Part shown: in pieces, positions 22,747 through 35,200 of the stretch
Position numbering within the stretch: position 1 is the stretch's first letter
How the letters are laid out: each line of letters begins with the position of its first letter
Translations under genes and position numbers: made by a program
The notes under the pieces: model-generated
What the model was told of the DNA's origin: nothing
The model's input: the letters and a program-made list of their open reading frames with translations, nothing else
The model's database searches: none
Source of the DNA: Urophycis tenuis
Taxonomy: Eukaryota; Chordata; Actinopteri; Gadiformes; Phycidae
NCBI GenBank assembly: GCA_036785325.1
Contig: JAXIVH010000505.1
Coordinates: 1 to 64,000, forward strand
Direction: 5' to 3'
DNA length: 64,000 nucleotides

Positions 22747-23698
22747 ACATTATGGTTATGGTTATGGCAAATAAACAATAACGTCCATTCAATCAATCAT
22801 ATAATAACAATGGCATGGTAAGGCTACATTAAGGAGAATAACAATAATAAATAACAATGTCAATTCAATCAACGGCCTAATAAAAACAAAAAAAACAATA
22901 CTATATTATACAAACCATAACCCATAAGAAGCGCTTGATAGACTAAGTGAACAGATATACCTTAAGACCAAATAGTAGTTCATTAGCAAAGTTAATATAA
23001 GTAAAAAAAAAAAAAACAAACTGCCTCTCACTATCGGCAGCCACTCTGCTGTACACTCTAAAAAATAATACTGCACATTACTTAATTCAATCAGTGCAAC
23101 ATTTTTACACTTAAAAATGTTGAGTTGATATGAAAGCTCTCAAATCAGTTAAAGAAAACATGAGGAATGAGTAAATCCAAGTAATATTTTTAAGTACATA
23201 TGAATGAATTGACTTGGCTCAATTACCATATAAATTGAGTAAATGTAACTGAAATGCTGTGTTAACTATATGGAAAACCTGAGTAGAAATCACTAATCAA
23301 ATTGAGTAAATATAATTGAAAACATTTGTAGGAGATAACTGCAAATTTGCTTATGATTTACTTAAAAAAATGTGTTGTACTGACTGATTTTTTTTTTAAT
23401 CCAAATTTTGGAGGATATTCAGTACTATAAAGCAAAATGAACCAGAGCTCACAAAACGAGTTTTATTTTAAAACATTTTCCCACAGAAAATTACATTTTT
23501 AACATCTGCACAAACCAGCAGCAACATCATTTGTTGTATATTGCAAGTAATTACCAAAGTGCATTCAAATACTCCAAATACTTCTCCACAGGAACTGGAG
23601 CTGTGTCACAACCACAGAGGAATACGTTTTCTTTCCATCTCAACAGTCACCAACTAACATATACCTCAACAACATGTCCACTTGTCTTACCACTGAAG
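22747..23698. other. AT-rich stretch, probably decayed MITE
   Basis: The segment 23055-23400 repeats words such as GTTGAGTTGA and GAGTAAAT in both orientations, which suggests an old palindromic element. Related words recur at 31930-32100. No gene is seen. Confidence 0.35.
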
Positions 23699-24307
23699 CA
23701 GAGGTGGCAAACCATGTGCCATGGAGAGCCATTTGTATGCAGGTTTTCCTTCCAACCAGACACTTCAACAGGCGATTTCACTGATCATCACACCTCTGTG
23801 GCTGAAGCTGTGTTAATCAGTCAGTACGTTTACATGCAGCAAGAAATTCGAATTTCTGATTGGATCAGATAATGACATGCGTAATGACATGCGAAAGCAA
23901 GTTGTCCGAGTAAACATGCCGTTCAGAGAATCGGATTAACAGCCGGAGCATGGCTGACTCCGGACGCTATGTGGCGCTGCGCACGCGCAGAATGGCACTG
24001 CGCATGCGCAGAATGCAAAATCCGATTCAGATCCGATTGCTGAGTATACATGCCGTTAAAAGTCCAACTATGAACGAATTATCTAGGTGTTGTTATCCGA
24101 TTTTGAGATGTCCGAAGTAGGTCCGAAGTAGATCGGATTAAGGTGTTTACATGCACTTAAAAAGTCTGAACGATGTCTTATACGATTAGAAATTGGAATT
24201 TCTTGCTGCATGTAAACGTACTGCGTGAAATCACCTGTTGAGGTGTTTGGTTGGAAGGAAAACCTGCATACACACGGCTCTCCATGGCACATGGTTCCCC
24301 ACCTCTG
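23699..24307. mobile_element. hAT-like MITE carrying a second MITE inside
   Basis: The left end begins CAGAGGTGGCAAACCATG, and the right end read inward begins CAGAGGTGGGGAACCATG. The terminal inverted repeats run for about 80 bp with few mismatches. The interior is occupied by another MITE at 23822-24223. CAGAGGTGG termini are common in hAT MITEs, but I find no matching 8-bp TSD, so the superfamily is tentative. Confidence 0.6.
23822..24223. mobile_element. Palindromic MITE, copy 1
   Basis: Begins CAGTACGTTTACATGCAGC and ends with its complement; inverted repeats of about 37 bp include AAATTCGAATTT. Copies 2 and 3 lie within 1.8 kb. The interior shares the block CCGGAGCATGGCTGACTC and GCGCATGCGCAGAATG with the other copies. 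It is inserted inside the hAT-like MITE at 23699-24307. Confidence 0.8.
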
Positions 24308-24596
24308 ACCTACAACATTCAAAGCTGTTACAGGAAAGGGAATTCAGGATACCCAAGATCAAACAGGTCTGATCTAAAATGCATTTGTCAAATGACCATG
24401 ACAAAAAAATATACATATCAAACAAATAAAACTCCAAGTTTTAAAGGAACATGAACAGTTCAAATGAATACAAGGCAGAAAATGTCCAGGGCCAAAATGT
24501 CCATGTTTCAGTCGATAGTGTTTAAGAATTCCCCCCCTTTGATGATGCCACAAATTTGAAGAGCTTGCATTGCCATTCCATACACTCAGTACGTTT

Positions 24597-24971
24597 ACAT
24601 GCAGCAAGAAATTCGAATTTCTGATCAGATCAGATAATGACATGCATAAAACCGGATCACTTGTCCGAGTATACATGCCGTTCAGAGAATCGGATGAACA
24701 GCCGGAGCATGGCTGACTCTGGATGCTATGTGGCGCTGCGCATGTGCAGAATGGCACTGCGCATGCGCAGAATGCAAAATCCGATTCAGATCCGATTGCA
24801 GAGTATACATGCCGTTAAAAGTCCGACTATGAACGAATTATCCAGGTGTTGTTATCCGATTTTGAGATGTCCGAAGTAGGTCGGATTAAGGTGTTTACAT
24901 GCACTTAAAAAGTCCGAACGATGTCTTATACGATTAGAAATTCGAATTTCTTGCTGCATGTAAACGTACTG
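24597..24971. mobile_element. Palindromic MITE, copy 2, 3-bp TSD
   Basis: Same termini and interior as the copy at 23822. Flanked by ACT on both sides (24594-24596 and 24972-24974). A 3-bp duplication would fit a PIF/Harbinger-type origin, but one site is weak evidence. Confidence 0.8.
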
Positions 24972-25559
24972 ACTGTTACCTTAGTTAAATGGGGGGCAGC
25001 AGTAGCTGCAGGGCAAAGATCTTGCAACAAGGTGGTGGTGGCTATCTGGGTTCAAGTGTGGCCTGCTGTCCTCCTTCTATCTTTCTCCTTCATATGTCCA
25101 TTTATGTGGCTCAAACAGTCATTCTGTAACGTACAGAAAAAAAAAATCAGAGAGTGAGAACAATGAAAGCAAGTTGAGCGATCATAAAGTCATATAACAT
25201 CTATAACTCAGAATAAATATAGGGTATGCTTTGCTACTATTAAATCAAAACAACGTAGCCTACCTCTCCACTCTTCTTTAACAGTTGTTTTCAATGCTGA
25301 AAAGTAGATTTAGAAATATATTTAATGCATGATAAAACTCTTAAACCCATCGCATTATATTCCATAACAATCAAACATACAAGTTACTATGAAATGCACG
25401 ATAAGCACATGTGGCAACTGATCTTTGCCATTACATCCATTGTGTTTAATCTGTAGACAGACTATTACTCAATTTTATCACATTATTTACACCTTAGAAA
25501 TATTGTTTACCTTCGTTGCATGCTCTTGAAATATATGACATTAAAAAAGTGAGCTCAGA

Positions 25560-25899
25560 CAGTACGTTTACATGCAGCAAGAAATTCGAATTTCTGATCG
25601 GATCAGATATCACTTGTCCGAGTACATGCCGTTCAGAGAATCGGATTAACAGCCGGAGCATGGCTGACTCCGGACGCTATGTGGCGCTGCGCATGCGCAG
25701 AATGCAAAATCCGATTCAGATCCGATTGCTGAGTATACATGCCGTTAAAAGTCCGACTATGAACGAATTATCTAGTGTGTTCTTATCCGACTTTGAGATG
25801 TCCGAAGGGGGTCGGATTAAGGTGTTTACATGCACTTTAAAAGTCCGAACGATGTCTTATACGATTAGAAATTCGAATTTCTTGCTGCATGTAAACGTA
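25560..25899. mobile_element. Palindromic MITE, copy 3
   Basis: Same family, shorter through internal deletion. The last bases of the right terminus (expected CTG) are altered to GAG, so this copy is older or damaged at one end. Confidence 0.75.
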
Positions 25900-26199
25900 G
25901 AGTGAGGCGTCCGCACTAGCTGCGAGAATTGTTCCACAACTCAGGTAGTTTGCATTTAAAAATGCCTAATTTAGCGAACTAAAAACCCTCACACCCTCAA
26001 TTGTGGGAACCAGAAAAACCGCAAACATCGTCGCCAAAAAAAAGAACAACATAACATTACCAGGGGTGCAAACTCATCAGGGGTAAAAAAGGTGACAAGA
26101 TACCGACCCCCTAGGGGGGTCCGGGGGCATGCTCCCCCGGGAAATTAAAAAAAAAACAACAACTGTAAAGGTGAATTTACAGTCAATTTTAGCATGAGA

Positions 26200-26391
26200 C
26201 TAGGGTCCAGATTTACTTAGGTTTGCACAGCTTTTGCTCATGCTAAACCTGCACAATCTGTCTCTCTGTGTTTGGTTTTGAAACATGTGAGGAGGGTCTT
26301 CAAAAACAAACAGAGGGGCAGATTGCTCAGCCTGTGCAGGTTTAGCATGAGCAAAAGCTGTGCAAACCTTAGTGGTGAATCTGTCCCTAGA
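26200..26391. repeat. Foldback with 36-bp perfect arms
   Basis: Positions 26220-26255 and 26333-26368 are perfect reverse complements (start GGTTTGCACAGCTTTTGCTC). The pairing extends imperfectly to about 26200 and 26391 through CTAGGG...AGATT blocks. The spacer is 77 bp. It lies 3' of the hAT transposase stop at 27164, so a long transcript could carry it as a hairpin. Confidence 0.9.
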
Positions 26392-26399
26392 TGTCCATC

Positions 26400-26743
26400 T
26401 AGGGACAGATATAGGAAATCATTCCTACCACATTCCATTACACTGTACAAACAGTCAATAACTTATTGCAAGTCTCCTGGCACCTTATATTTCATTTCAT
26501 TTCATTATATTCTGTACACTGTCTCTTTAACTTGCACTAATATTTAGTTAGATTATATCTAGTTTACATTTTTAGTTTATATTAGTTTGTATTTTATATT
26601 TATATTAATATAATATATATTTTATTTTTTATATACATACATACACTTTATGTATTCATTTTTTGTATTCAAATGCTGCTGCTACATTGCAATTTTCCAG
26701 TTTGGGATTAATAAAGTATTTTCTATTCTATTCTATTCTATCA
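26400..26743 (+). repeat. LINE 3'UTR fragment with (TTCTA)n tail
   Basis: Ends GGGATTAATAAAGTAT followed by TTCTATTCTA repeats. It is a non-coding, 5'-truncated insertion lying in the 3' region of the hAT element. Confidence 0.6.
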
Positions 26744-27163
26744 GATGAACCTTGCAAAAAAGTGGTTTTGGAAATCAATTGTTGAGGTACCAGCTCATGC
26801 TCAGTCTTATTCAAGCAGGAAAAGTGGTCTAGGATCTTTTTTAAATGTTTTTATTGAGCAATTGAAAATATACTCTCAAAGAGGATAAGAATAACAATAA
26901 GTTAGATGAAAATCCAGTATAAAGTGCATGGAACAAAAACATAACTGTTTTTTCATGGAACAAACATTTTTTCATGAACAACAAAACAAAAACAAAACAA
27001 AACAAAAGCGTAAAACCAAATGGTTAGGATCTCAGCACCTGAGAGATGGAGAACAAACAAAACAGAAAGGAGCAGCCAGTTCCATATGTCAATGTGCATA
27101 AATGTTTATTACAGCAATGTAAGGTATGAATCATGAATAGAGTAAAGGGCTCAAATATTGGAC

Positions 27164-30100
27164 TTACCTGTGCTTTTCCCTTCTCTTCTGGACCAGTAAT
27201 TCCAGAGCTCTTTTGCGCTTCTGGGCAGCCAGGTGCCGGACTTTCGCTTGCCTTTCTTCCTCCACTGAAGTCCTCCTGCTCTGGGCTGCACTGACTCTTG
27301 GCTGGCACTGAAACTCCACCTGCTTCTCTCTTTGTTTCAGTAGGGCCTTTTGTCTACGCATCTTGTCCCTGGTGCCAGCAGTGTGGATGTTCTTGCAGAG
27401 GACCTTATCCACCTTGGAGAGCTTCAGATCCTCTCTTTTGAACATCTGAAGGGCGGTCTGACCCCTGGACCTCAGGGCATACCTGGTTGTCTGGATCGCA
27501 TTGTAGGTTTCCATGCTCATTGTGGTGCTCTTGTTGTTTATGATGTCTCCCATTGAGCTGAATGACGACTCTACCATGGGCCCATGGAAAATGGAAAGAG
27601 CCCCCCGAACCACATGGTTAAGGCCTGGGTACCTTGAGATGAGAGGAGATTCACTTTGTTATTGCAGAGTACAAGTACTGAGACAACAAAATTAAGTTTG
27701 CATCTAGCCAGGTGAAAAGCAATTAAAATGCAGATATTGACAGTAATAAAGGTGTATATAAATATTTAGGTAAAACAGGTATGTACAATGGGATGAGGAG
27801 TACACAGTAGTACCTTCCAGTGTCAATCACACTTCCCCACCAGGTCACCATGTTGTCGCCATCCTCATACGGGAGCAGAGTAGAATCCACATTGAACTTC
27901 AGCACTTCCAAAGGTAGGTCACACTGGGGTGGCACCAAGTGGCCCAGCATCCCTGGCCCTGACAGCCGCTTGAGCAGTTTACCTGTCTCTGAGTGGCCTC
28001 TCACCAATGGATCCAGAGCAGACAATGCCTGAAGGGTCTTGCTGTTCAACGGCAGTTTCTTCTGCATGTATGCTGCTGTAGACATGTATGCAGTCTTCAC
28101 TGTCTTAAGAAACTGCAGCACAATCTGGAAAACATAAAAATAAAATGAGTGCAAATTAAATTATCAGAAATAGATCAGTTTGATTTGCCATCAATAGTTA
28201 CTAACTGGATGACGTGGATTTTCTGCCCTCAATTTCTCAGCAACCGGTCCGACATACAGCTCTGTAAGAGGTAGCATTTTGTCCTTAATCTCCATCTCCA
28301 CAAGTGTCTTTGGTGAGGTGTGAAGATGCTCGCTCTTGATACAGCATGCCATGAAACTGGTGAGCACTTCAAGTTGCTTGTCATGCAATTTGTGGACAAG
28401 GGTTTGGCTGCCCTGTGAATAGTGATGGCATGTTATTCTATGCTCTTCTACTCCTGCAATTTTATATTTACATTTCAGAAAGAGCAATACCACTGCTATA
28501 GAAATAGAGACGTGGGATGTTATTACAATTTAACCTAGGAGACCATACAAAGTCATGCCTATGTTCATCCACCCTAGATTCAAAATGATTGAACATCAAA
28601 ATGCCTACCTGGAACACCATCACATATTCCTTCAGGATGGGGAGGACGCCAAGGTAAATGCTGAGCTGGAGATCCGTATTGAGACTCTCGAACCAGAGCT
28701 TCTTCACTACCCGTTCCTTTCTCTCCTTCCCAACTTGTGTCATTCCTGGAATTAAGAAATGCAATGAAATTAGAGCTGCAACAACCAAGCGATTAATCGT
28801 TAACATAATCGCCAGATCAATCAATAATGAAAATAATCGTTAGTTGCAGCCCTAAATGAAATACAGCTTTTGGGCAACATATAATACAGTGTAGTTCAAA
28901 AGCAGAAAGAGAATAAGATGAGCATGAAGACTAAACACACCTTCAAATCTGATGAAACAATTGTCAATTTCAGTGTTACCTTTTTTCTTGAGGTCCTGGT
29001 GCATGAACTGGATCCTGGCCTTTGCACGCTCACCCACATGATGGTCCTTGAAGATCTCCTCTAACACCTCTTGATAAAGGGTCTTGTCTGCCTGACTAAG
29101 GAAACCAAAATACAGCACCTTGTATGGAGGCAGCATTCGACGAGTATTGATCCCCACGTCATACGCCGAAAGCCACCGGTGTGCCACAAAACGCTGTGGG
29201 TTTGTGCCTGCAATGTCCAGGAACTCACAGATCTCAAGCAAGTATTTCACCTGAAAATAGTGAAAAGAGCTTATTCATTTAGATTATTAGCCATCATGTA
29301 ACAAGTATACTTTCAGTGTTGGCATGTTTCACAGTAGCTGTGATATTTACCTGGTCTGAAGCCCACTGGTGATCTGTGTGAAGGTCTGTGAAGAGCTGCT
29401 CAAGGTAGTGCATGAAGGGTGCAGCAAACTGTTTGGCGGCATTGTGTATGTGGTGGCAGGAATCACCATCAACATCCAACAGTTTCTGGCAGTGCTTCTC
29501 CCTGATTCTGGTCTCCAGGCCAGACTTGCTTCTTCGCATTACGCGGCAAGAGTCCATCATCATGCTGACCATGTTGGCAAAGGGGATGTTGTGGTCAGTG
29601 AAAAAGGTCACAAGGGAGCTTTCCAGGTGTTGAGCAGTTCCTTTTGTAACCTCAATGGAGCCAAGGTGTTCCACCACCACACGTTTCATGTCCTGACTGA
29701 AGTAACTCACGAGCACAGACAACACCTTCTTATAAGCAGATGACACGCTTTCATCCAAGTTGATTGAGAATGGGTTACGTCTCATGTGTTCGAAGGTCCG
29801 CTCTGAGAAGGTCTGCCCCAGGCCAAGGACCATTTTGTAAGAAGCTGCTGTCCGGGAGAGCTTCATTCCTTCCAAGGCTGGCTTATCAAGGGCCAGTGTC
29901 TGGGCCAGCTCCAATATGACAGGAACTGCAGAGAGGGGGAGAGAGAGTTCTGCGATGGTTCCCAGAACCATTGCCTGGGAAAAATACAAAAGTATTAGTT
30001 TTATAATAATAACCCTCGTAATTATGATCCATTATGACACCTAGAATATTCTGCCTAATCAACACACACCTCTGCATTAGCAACCCTCTCAAACAGGGGC

Positions 30101-30480
30101 ACTGGCAGCTTCACTGTCCCTCTCATCTGCTGCACGGTGCCCTGCTGAGTGGGGTTCACCCTGTTGACCTCAGCTGTTTCAATGATGCTATGCGTTGTCA
30201 TTATGGTTGATATTTTAGCCACGTGTTTCTCCATTTTGCAGTGGGCTAACAGTGCATGGGATCCCTTGGTGGAGTAATTTATCTCTTTAGAGCACAGAGT
30301 GCATCTGGCATGGCCTGGTTTATCCAACTTTTTGAAGAAGTGAGACAAGGGAAAAACACAGCTTTTGCCTTTCAAGTCCATCTTAGTCTCCAACTTCAGC
30401 CAAGCCCAGCTCCATTTACACCTGACCCCAGCCTCAAGTTGAGCCACCCTAAGGGCATCCTCCTCCAACAACTCCCTCAT
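27164..30480 (-). CDS. hAT-superfamily transposase, seven exons, 809 aa, open throughout
   Basis: Exons (minus strand): 30480-30070, 29974-29351, 29250-28980, 28745-28609, 28412-28206, 28124-27814, 27632-27164. All introns are GT/AG, phases agree at each of the six joins, and the sum is 2430 bp with no internal stop. An N-terminal BED-like finger (CTLCSKEINYS, HALLAHCKMEKH) should bind DNA. The RNase-H-like core holds INLDESVSSAYKKVLSVLVSYF and MMMDSCRVMRRSKSGLETRI, followed by GDSCHHIHNAAKQF. Near the end VESSFSSMGDI resembles the hAT C-terminal dimerisation motif, and the tail is a basic coiled-coil-like helix (EEERQAKVRHLAAQKRKRAL). The family cuts and pastes DNA. Intact frame, matching TIRs and a TSD favour a recently mobile element over a domesticated gene. 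The exon 5 donor (CCA|GTTAGT) is the weakest site. Confidence 0.85.
28771..28854. mobile_element. 84-bp hAT MITE in an intron of the hAT transposase
   Basis: Begins TAGAGCTGCAAC and ends GTTGCAGCCCTA; the body is nearly palindromic (AATCGTTA blocks). It is flanked by the identical 8-bp repeats AATGAAAT (28763-28770 and 28855-28862). It lies in the intron between exons 3 and 4, so it inserted after the larger hAT without breaking its coding sequence. Confidence 0.9.
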
Positions 30481-31606
30481 TCTGAAAACAAAGTGAGAGT
30501 GGCGAGTTTACATTAGTTTTAGCTTGCTGACAGCTAGCTAATTCGGCTACCTGAACTGATGAAATATGACAGATGCTTAATGCCGTGCTTCAAACTAAAT
30601 AAAATTGAATACAGACTGATCGGTTCATTGTAAAACATTTATTTAATGATGTAAATGTGGCGTTTTCTGTACGTAGGCTACACGCCGAGGCAGCGCTGCT
30701 CTTTCTGTTCAATCACACACATGACGCTTAAAAATGCCATACATGAAACAAATTAAGCGGCAATATGCATTTGAAAGATGTTCAAGCAAACGCACGTAGT
30801 TTGAAACAACGTTCAAAACACACACAGCCAGCGTCACAACTAAGCATAAAGTCCACTAGCTGATAAAAGTTTTAATATGTTTTCATGTGAGAAAGTCACT
30901 GTTAAATCCAGTCTGTGGTCACTTTATCCAGAAATCGCCTGTTAGGAAATTTGCTCCGACGTTTGTTTTGGGAGAAGTGCAGAAGGAGCAGCGACCGGGG
31001 GCTAGCTAGGCTACATCCATGGTACCGGAACGTCTGAAGCAAACGTCGTGACTACTCCGTCGTCATCCCGCTGGAGATAACGAGCCAAGGAACTTTATCC
31101 GCAAGTTTTTAGAGGTTTACCGCTGGCTGGTTAATCTAACAAAAAATCTAACTAACAACTGTGAAATCTAACAACTGTGGCAGTCGCGTTAGTTTGTTTG
31201 AATGAAAAGTGAAGCTTCAGGTGTGTATTGCTGGACAGAAGAGCAGCGCTGCCACCACATTACTGAATTTCCCTCAGGATAAATAAAGCATTTATCTACA
31301 TTTACATAAATAAATAAACATTTTACAATAAACACTTCTTACCTTGACGGAGTCTCTTCCAAGAGATGTCGGTGAGGAAAAACGCGCGCCTCAAAGCGGT
31401 TGTTACTTGTTTCATCCAGATAAGATGCACGCGCCTTAAAGAGACAGGTGCATCGCCTCGCCTAGCCCCGCCGCCGCCGCCGCCCCCCCCCCCCCCCCCC
31501 CAAAAAAAAAAAAAAAAAATATTGCGGATCTACACGAATCACACAAATGACCCATTTGGGATGCAAAACGGCGAATTTCGCCGAAAGGTGACAAGTTTGC
31601 ACCCCT
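30481..31606 (-). promoter_or_regulatory. 5' region of the hAT element
   Basis: Lies between the transposase ATG and the right terminus, so the promoter and 5'UTR should be here. A non-coding first exon is possible. Visible are a LINE tail near 31267-31300, a C-run and A-run at 31486-31519, and a CGGCGAAATTCGCCG palindrome near 31569-31583 next to the terminus. No TATA box is clear. Confidence 0.4.
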
Positions 31607-31607
31607 G

Positions 31608-32270
31608 ATTACACGTGGGAGACTGGTAGTCCAGTCCCTCGGACAGGACTCGGTCGGCGTCAGACCCGCGACTGTAAAAGTCGCCGCGGTCCGAACCACA
31701 AACTCACAGCGAACTGATATTTCATGCTTATGTCTGGCTTCTGGAACCAAGGAGGGTTATCGTAAAATATAGAGAAGTACTTACGGTCAGGTTGAAATTC
31801 ATTATAATCAATCCGCTGTGCCCGCCGTCAACGTGCTGGCCCGCCTGCTGCAATCTTTTTCAAAATGTTCCCCAACCGTCAGGGAATGACGTTAGTTCCG
31901 CTCTGTTTACTTGATTTTTTTAAGTTGTTAGTTTCGTCTCCAATATAATTGAGTTGACTTGTTTAACAATTGCACTTATTTAGACTAATTGATATTATTA
32001 GTGTATTCTCAAAAAAATTATTGAAATGTACAATTATTATTACAAATATTTAAACCATGTAATCTGTGAGTCAAGTATCAATTTATTTTGAAGAAGTTAA
32101 CTTAATTTACATGTGGATATTTTACAGAAAGATTCATGTTGGAGGTATACTCATGAATTTTGATCTAGGCAACTCAAATACTCATCATGATGATATTCAA
32201 CATTTTTATTTAGTATGCATACCTAAATATTATTGTCACATTTACTGGCTCCCTGAATAATTTCTTTCAG
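31608..32270. other. Flank between the hAT and the P-type fragment
   Basis: A GC-rich patch (31615-31860) is followed by AT-rich sequence with the GAGTTGA words also seen near 23.1 kb. No gene is seen. If the P-type fragments at 22 kb and 32-36 kb were once one element, this is intron or older insertion sequence. Confidence 0.3.
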
Positions 32271-35200
32271 TCATGTTCTTTCAGAACCATCTCTGTGTCA
32301 ATGATGACCTGGGGACTCTCCTGGGAGGCATATGTGTTGAACTGCAGTAGGAAGGTGTCGAGATCTTGCTCACAGTTGCTCTTTTCAGAGTTGTTAAACA
32401 TCAGTCCCGTGGCCACGGCCCGATATTCACATTCGAACTGGACAGATTCAGGATTGTCACGATTACCGCCACGAGCTGAAACAAACATACACACCACCAT
32501 ACTGAATACAGTAATTACAACCTTTTGTTACAATTATAATCATTTTAAATTAAGTGTTTTAACAAAGGTGTGCCCCAATTCAAACTAATACCAACAACTT
32601 TTTCTGTCAATTACAATTACAGTTTCTGTCTGGTACTGGATGTTTTATGAATGCACTACAATCTTAATGAGTGTTGTGGTTGTTCAATTGAGAACAACAT
32701 TGATGTTATATACCTCTAATAGATGAGTATGCATTTTCAAGGCAGTCTTGATTCAGACGATTGGTCAACAGGTAAGACACCTGATGACGATCACGGATAT
32801 CCCTCCAGAGCATTTTGAGGCACAAGATGTTATGTTGCCATCCTTCCACACATGGGAGCTGCTTGGATCCGGGGGGAGAACCAATAAGCCTCAGACGGGG
32901 GAGCCACTCCATACATTGATCAAAGAATGGAAAATGTGCAGATACATCTGAGAGGGCAGACTTAAGCTTGCGAGAATCCTTGAGGCGCTGGGAGTTGAAG
33001 CAGTCGAAAAGGCCATCAAAGTTCTCGCAGAATTTGGCAGCTGCCATGTAGTTTTTCTGTGGCTGGGCTTTGAGTTGCTTTATCTGTGCCAGTGTCTTGA
33101 TTCCTACAGCAACTGAGTGACTCAAGACCTGTGTAGCCAACTTCACTCTCATGGAAGCAAAAGGAGGAAGATGAACATGCTTCTTTGTAAGACGGCAACA
33201 CAATCGGATCTCCTGTCTGCTGTCATAAGCATATAGGTCTTCCAGAATAGCCCAGGTGATTTCATCTCCATCCAATTGAAAGCCGCGGTTGTGCCAGTTG
33301 TTGCGTATGTTCTTTATCAAATGAGGTGGATCCCACAGGCAAAACACTTTGACATTATCAACCTCAAAGTATGGCTGTTCCTTTGTCACCCAAAGGCGAG
33401 CAAGCATTGCACGATTACCACCGCCCTGGTCACAGATTAAGACTACGCACTCCATTCCAGCCTTCCTCAGCTCACAAATTCCTTCCAGCAGCAATGATTG
33501 AAGCCGAGAATGTGGTATGGGCCCACTTGTGAAGCAATAGCCAAACAGTTGCTTCCACTTCCGGAAAAGGCCTCTTACCATGAATGCTGAGGCATAGTTG
33601 GCCACAAATGGACTACGGTGACTTTTCCCCAAATCCTCAAAGCCTTTAATTGTATCTGCAGGCTCATCATAATGGACTGCCTGTTTGAGGGTCATCCCGT
33701 CGGTGATGATGGCACATACCTTGTCCATGGGTGTCATGGTCTCAATTGCCTTCTTTATGGTGGACAGAATGCATTGATTAAAGCCAGTTTTAAAATCCAG
33801 AGTGTTGGGGAGGCTACAGGGATGTCTAGTTCGTTTAGGTGTTAGAAGTTATCCAAGATGGGGCATCGGTTAGAATGCCAGGTATAGGAATGATGAGGAG
33901 ACGATGGGGTTTGATCATTAGACTTGTATTCTTAAAGATTATTCAAATAGTTCAGGTTCATGTTCAAACACACACACAAACACAAACACAGTCTGAAAAG
34001 GAAAAGGAAACAGGTAATACAAATAAGAAATAAGGCACTATAAGTACACATAAGGATCTGCAATTACTTTAACGGATAAGTGCCTGTGTTATACTTCCAA
34101 TACAAATATAAGCGTTGGCGATTTCTAATAGGAAATACATTATACCGTCTCTAGAGCCCTCTAGTGGCCAAAAGAAGTAACGCAATTAGAACACGCACAT
34201 CACGCGTAACATTTACTTCACGCGAACAGAGGAAAACTTTACCCGAAATATTCTCGAACATCGAGGCCGATAAAGCTACACGCTAATAACAGGCAACTTA
34301 GAAATATGTAAGCATTCCACTCAACACATTTTAGGCACATTACGAAACGTAGGCTACACAATATATCCAGACAATATCCTACCTATCTCAGCATACCTAC
34401 GGATTTACAGACAAGTAAACAGAAACGAAGATACACACAAAAAATTACAGCATGACCTACGTTTCATCATTGACTGTGAGGGAATGTATTATGAAAACTT
34501 GGAACTACACTGACTTGCCTAAAGGTAATATTCTAAACTTTTAACTCAGAGCCTGCCAAGCGTGGACAGCTTCGTTACTAGCCTAGGCAGGTGAAAACCG
34601 GAAAAAAACTAAGAAGAGATCAGGAGATCTATCGGAAGTAGAACTAACAGAAACAATAAAAGTCCCGGCCTTTTCAACACAGAGACTTAAGAACATTCTG
34701 CAGTGTGCGGACAGATGGCATTGAAAATACTTTGCTGAGTAGCCAATAACATTTAGGACTGGCATGCAGGAGAGACAAGAAAAGGCTTTGTCTTGAACGG
34801 TCCAACGAAAACCATTAGCCTTGCGCTGGCACATCCGTAACTGTGTGCTGAAAAATGCATAGGACTTGGCTGGTAACAGTCTCTTCAGTTCATTCATCAG
34901 ACCCGTCTTGCTGGTCTTGCTGGTCTTCTGGCGAGTGAGGTCCCTTACTTTTGCCTTCAGCTTGCATATCTGTGATTTCAGAGACCCGATAGTCTTAGCA
35001 TGTTTTTTAGTAGCGGCAGTCAGGTCTGATTGCATTGGTGGTGGTAATAAAGGTCCTACAACAACATTATTATCTGGTGATGAGGGTGGTGATGAAGGAC
35101 CTGAGATGGCATCATCATCAGGCAAGCTATGTTCCTCAAAAAATGGACCAGTGGTGTGACTCCGTTTCCCTGTAAAAAAAAGCACAACATTTGTAACTTA

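Larger units (their letters stand above)
26061..31607 (-). mobile_element. Complete autonomous-looking hAT transposon, 5.55 kb
   Basis: The termini CAGGGGTGCAAACT at 26061-26074 and its exact complement at 31594-31607 are flanked by ATTAC on both sides (26056-26060 and 31608-31612). The transposase gene (27164-30480, minus strand) fills the middle with seven exons. A 5-bp duplication is shorter than the usual 8 bp of hAT and would fit the 'hAT5' grouping used in repeat catalogues. Later additions inside it are an 84-bp MITE (28771-28854), LINE tails near 26690-26743 and 31267-31300, and a 36-bp foldback at 26220-26368. Confidence 0.85.

Noticed and set aside
23055..23400. Possible pairing with 31930-32100 as the ends of one large element
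   Set aside because: Shared GAGTTGA-type words are low complexity, and no terminal sequence or TSD could be fixed.
27350..29743. Several plus-strand frames of 60-124 codons
   Set aside because: They lie opposite the hAT transposase exons and are shadows.
31436..31750. 104-codon frame with poly-Phe, Gly and Ala
   Set aside because: Translation of C and A homopolymers at the hAT right end.
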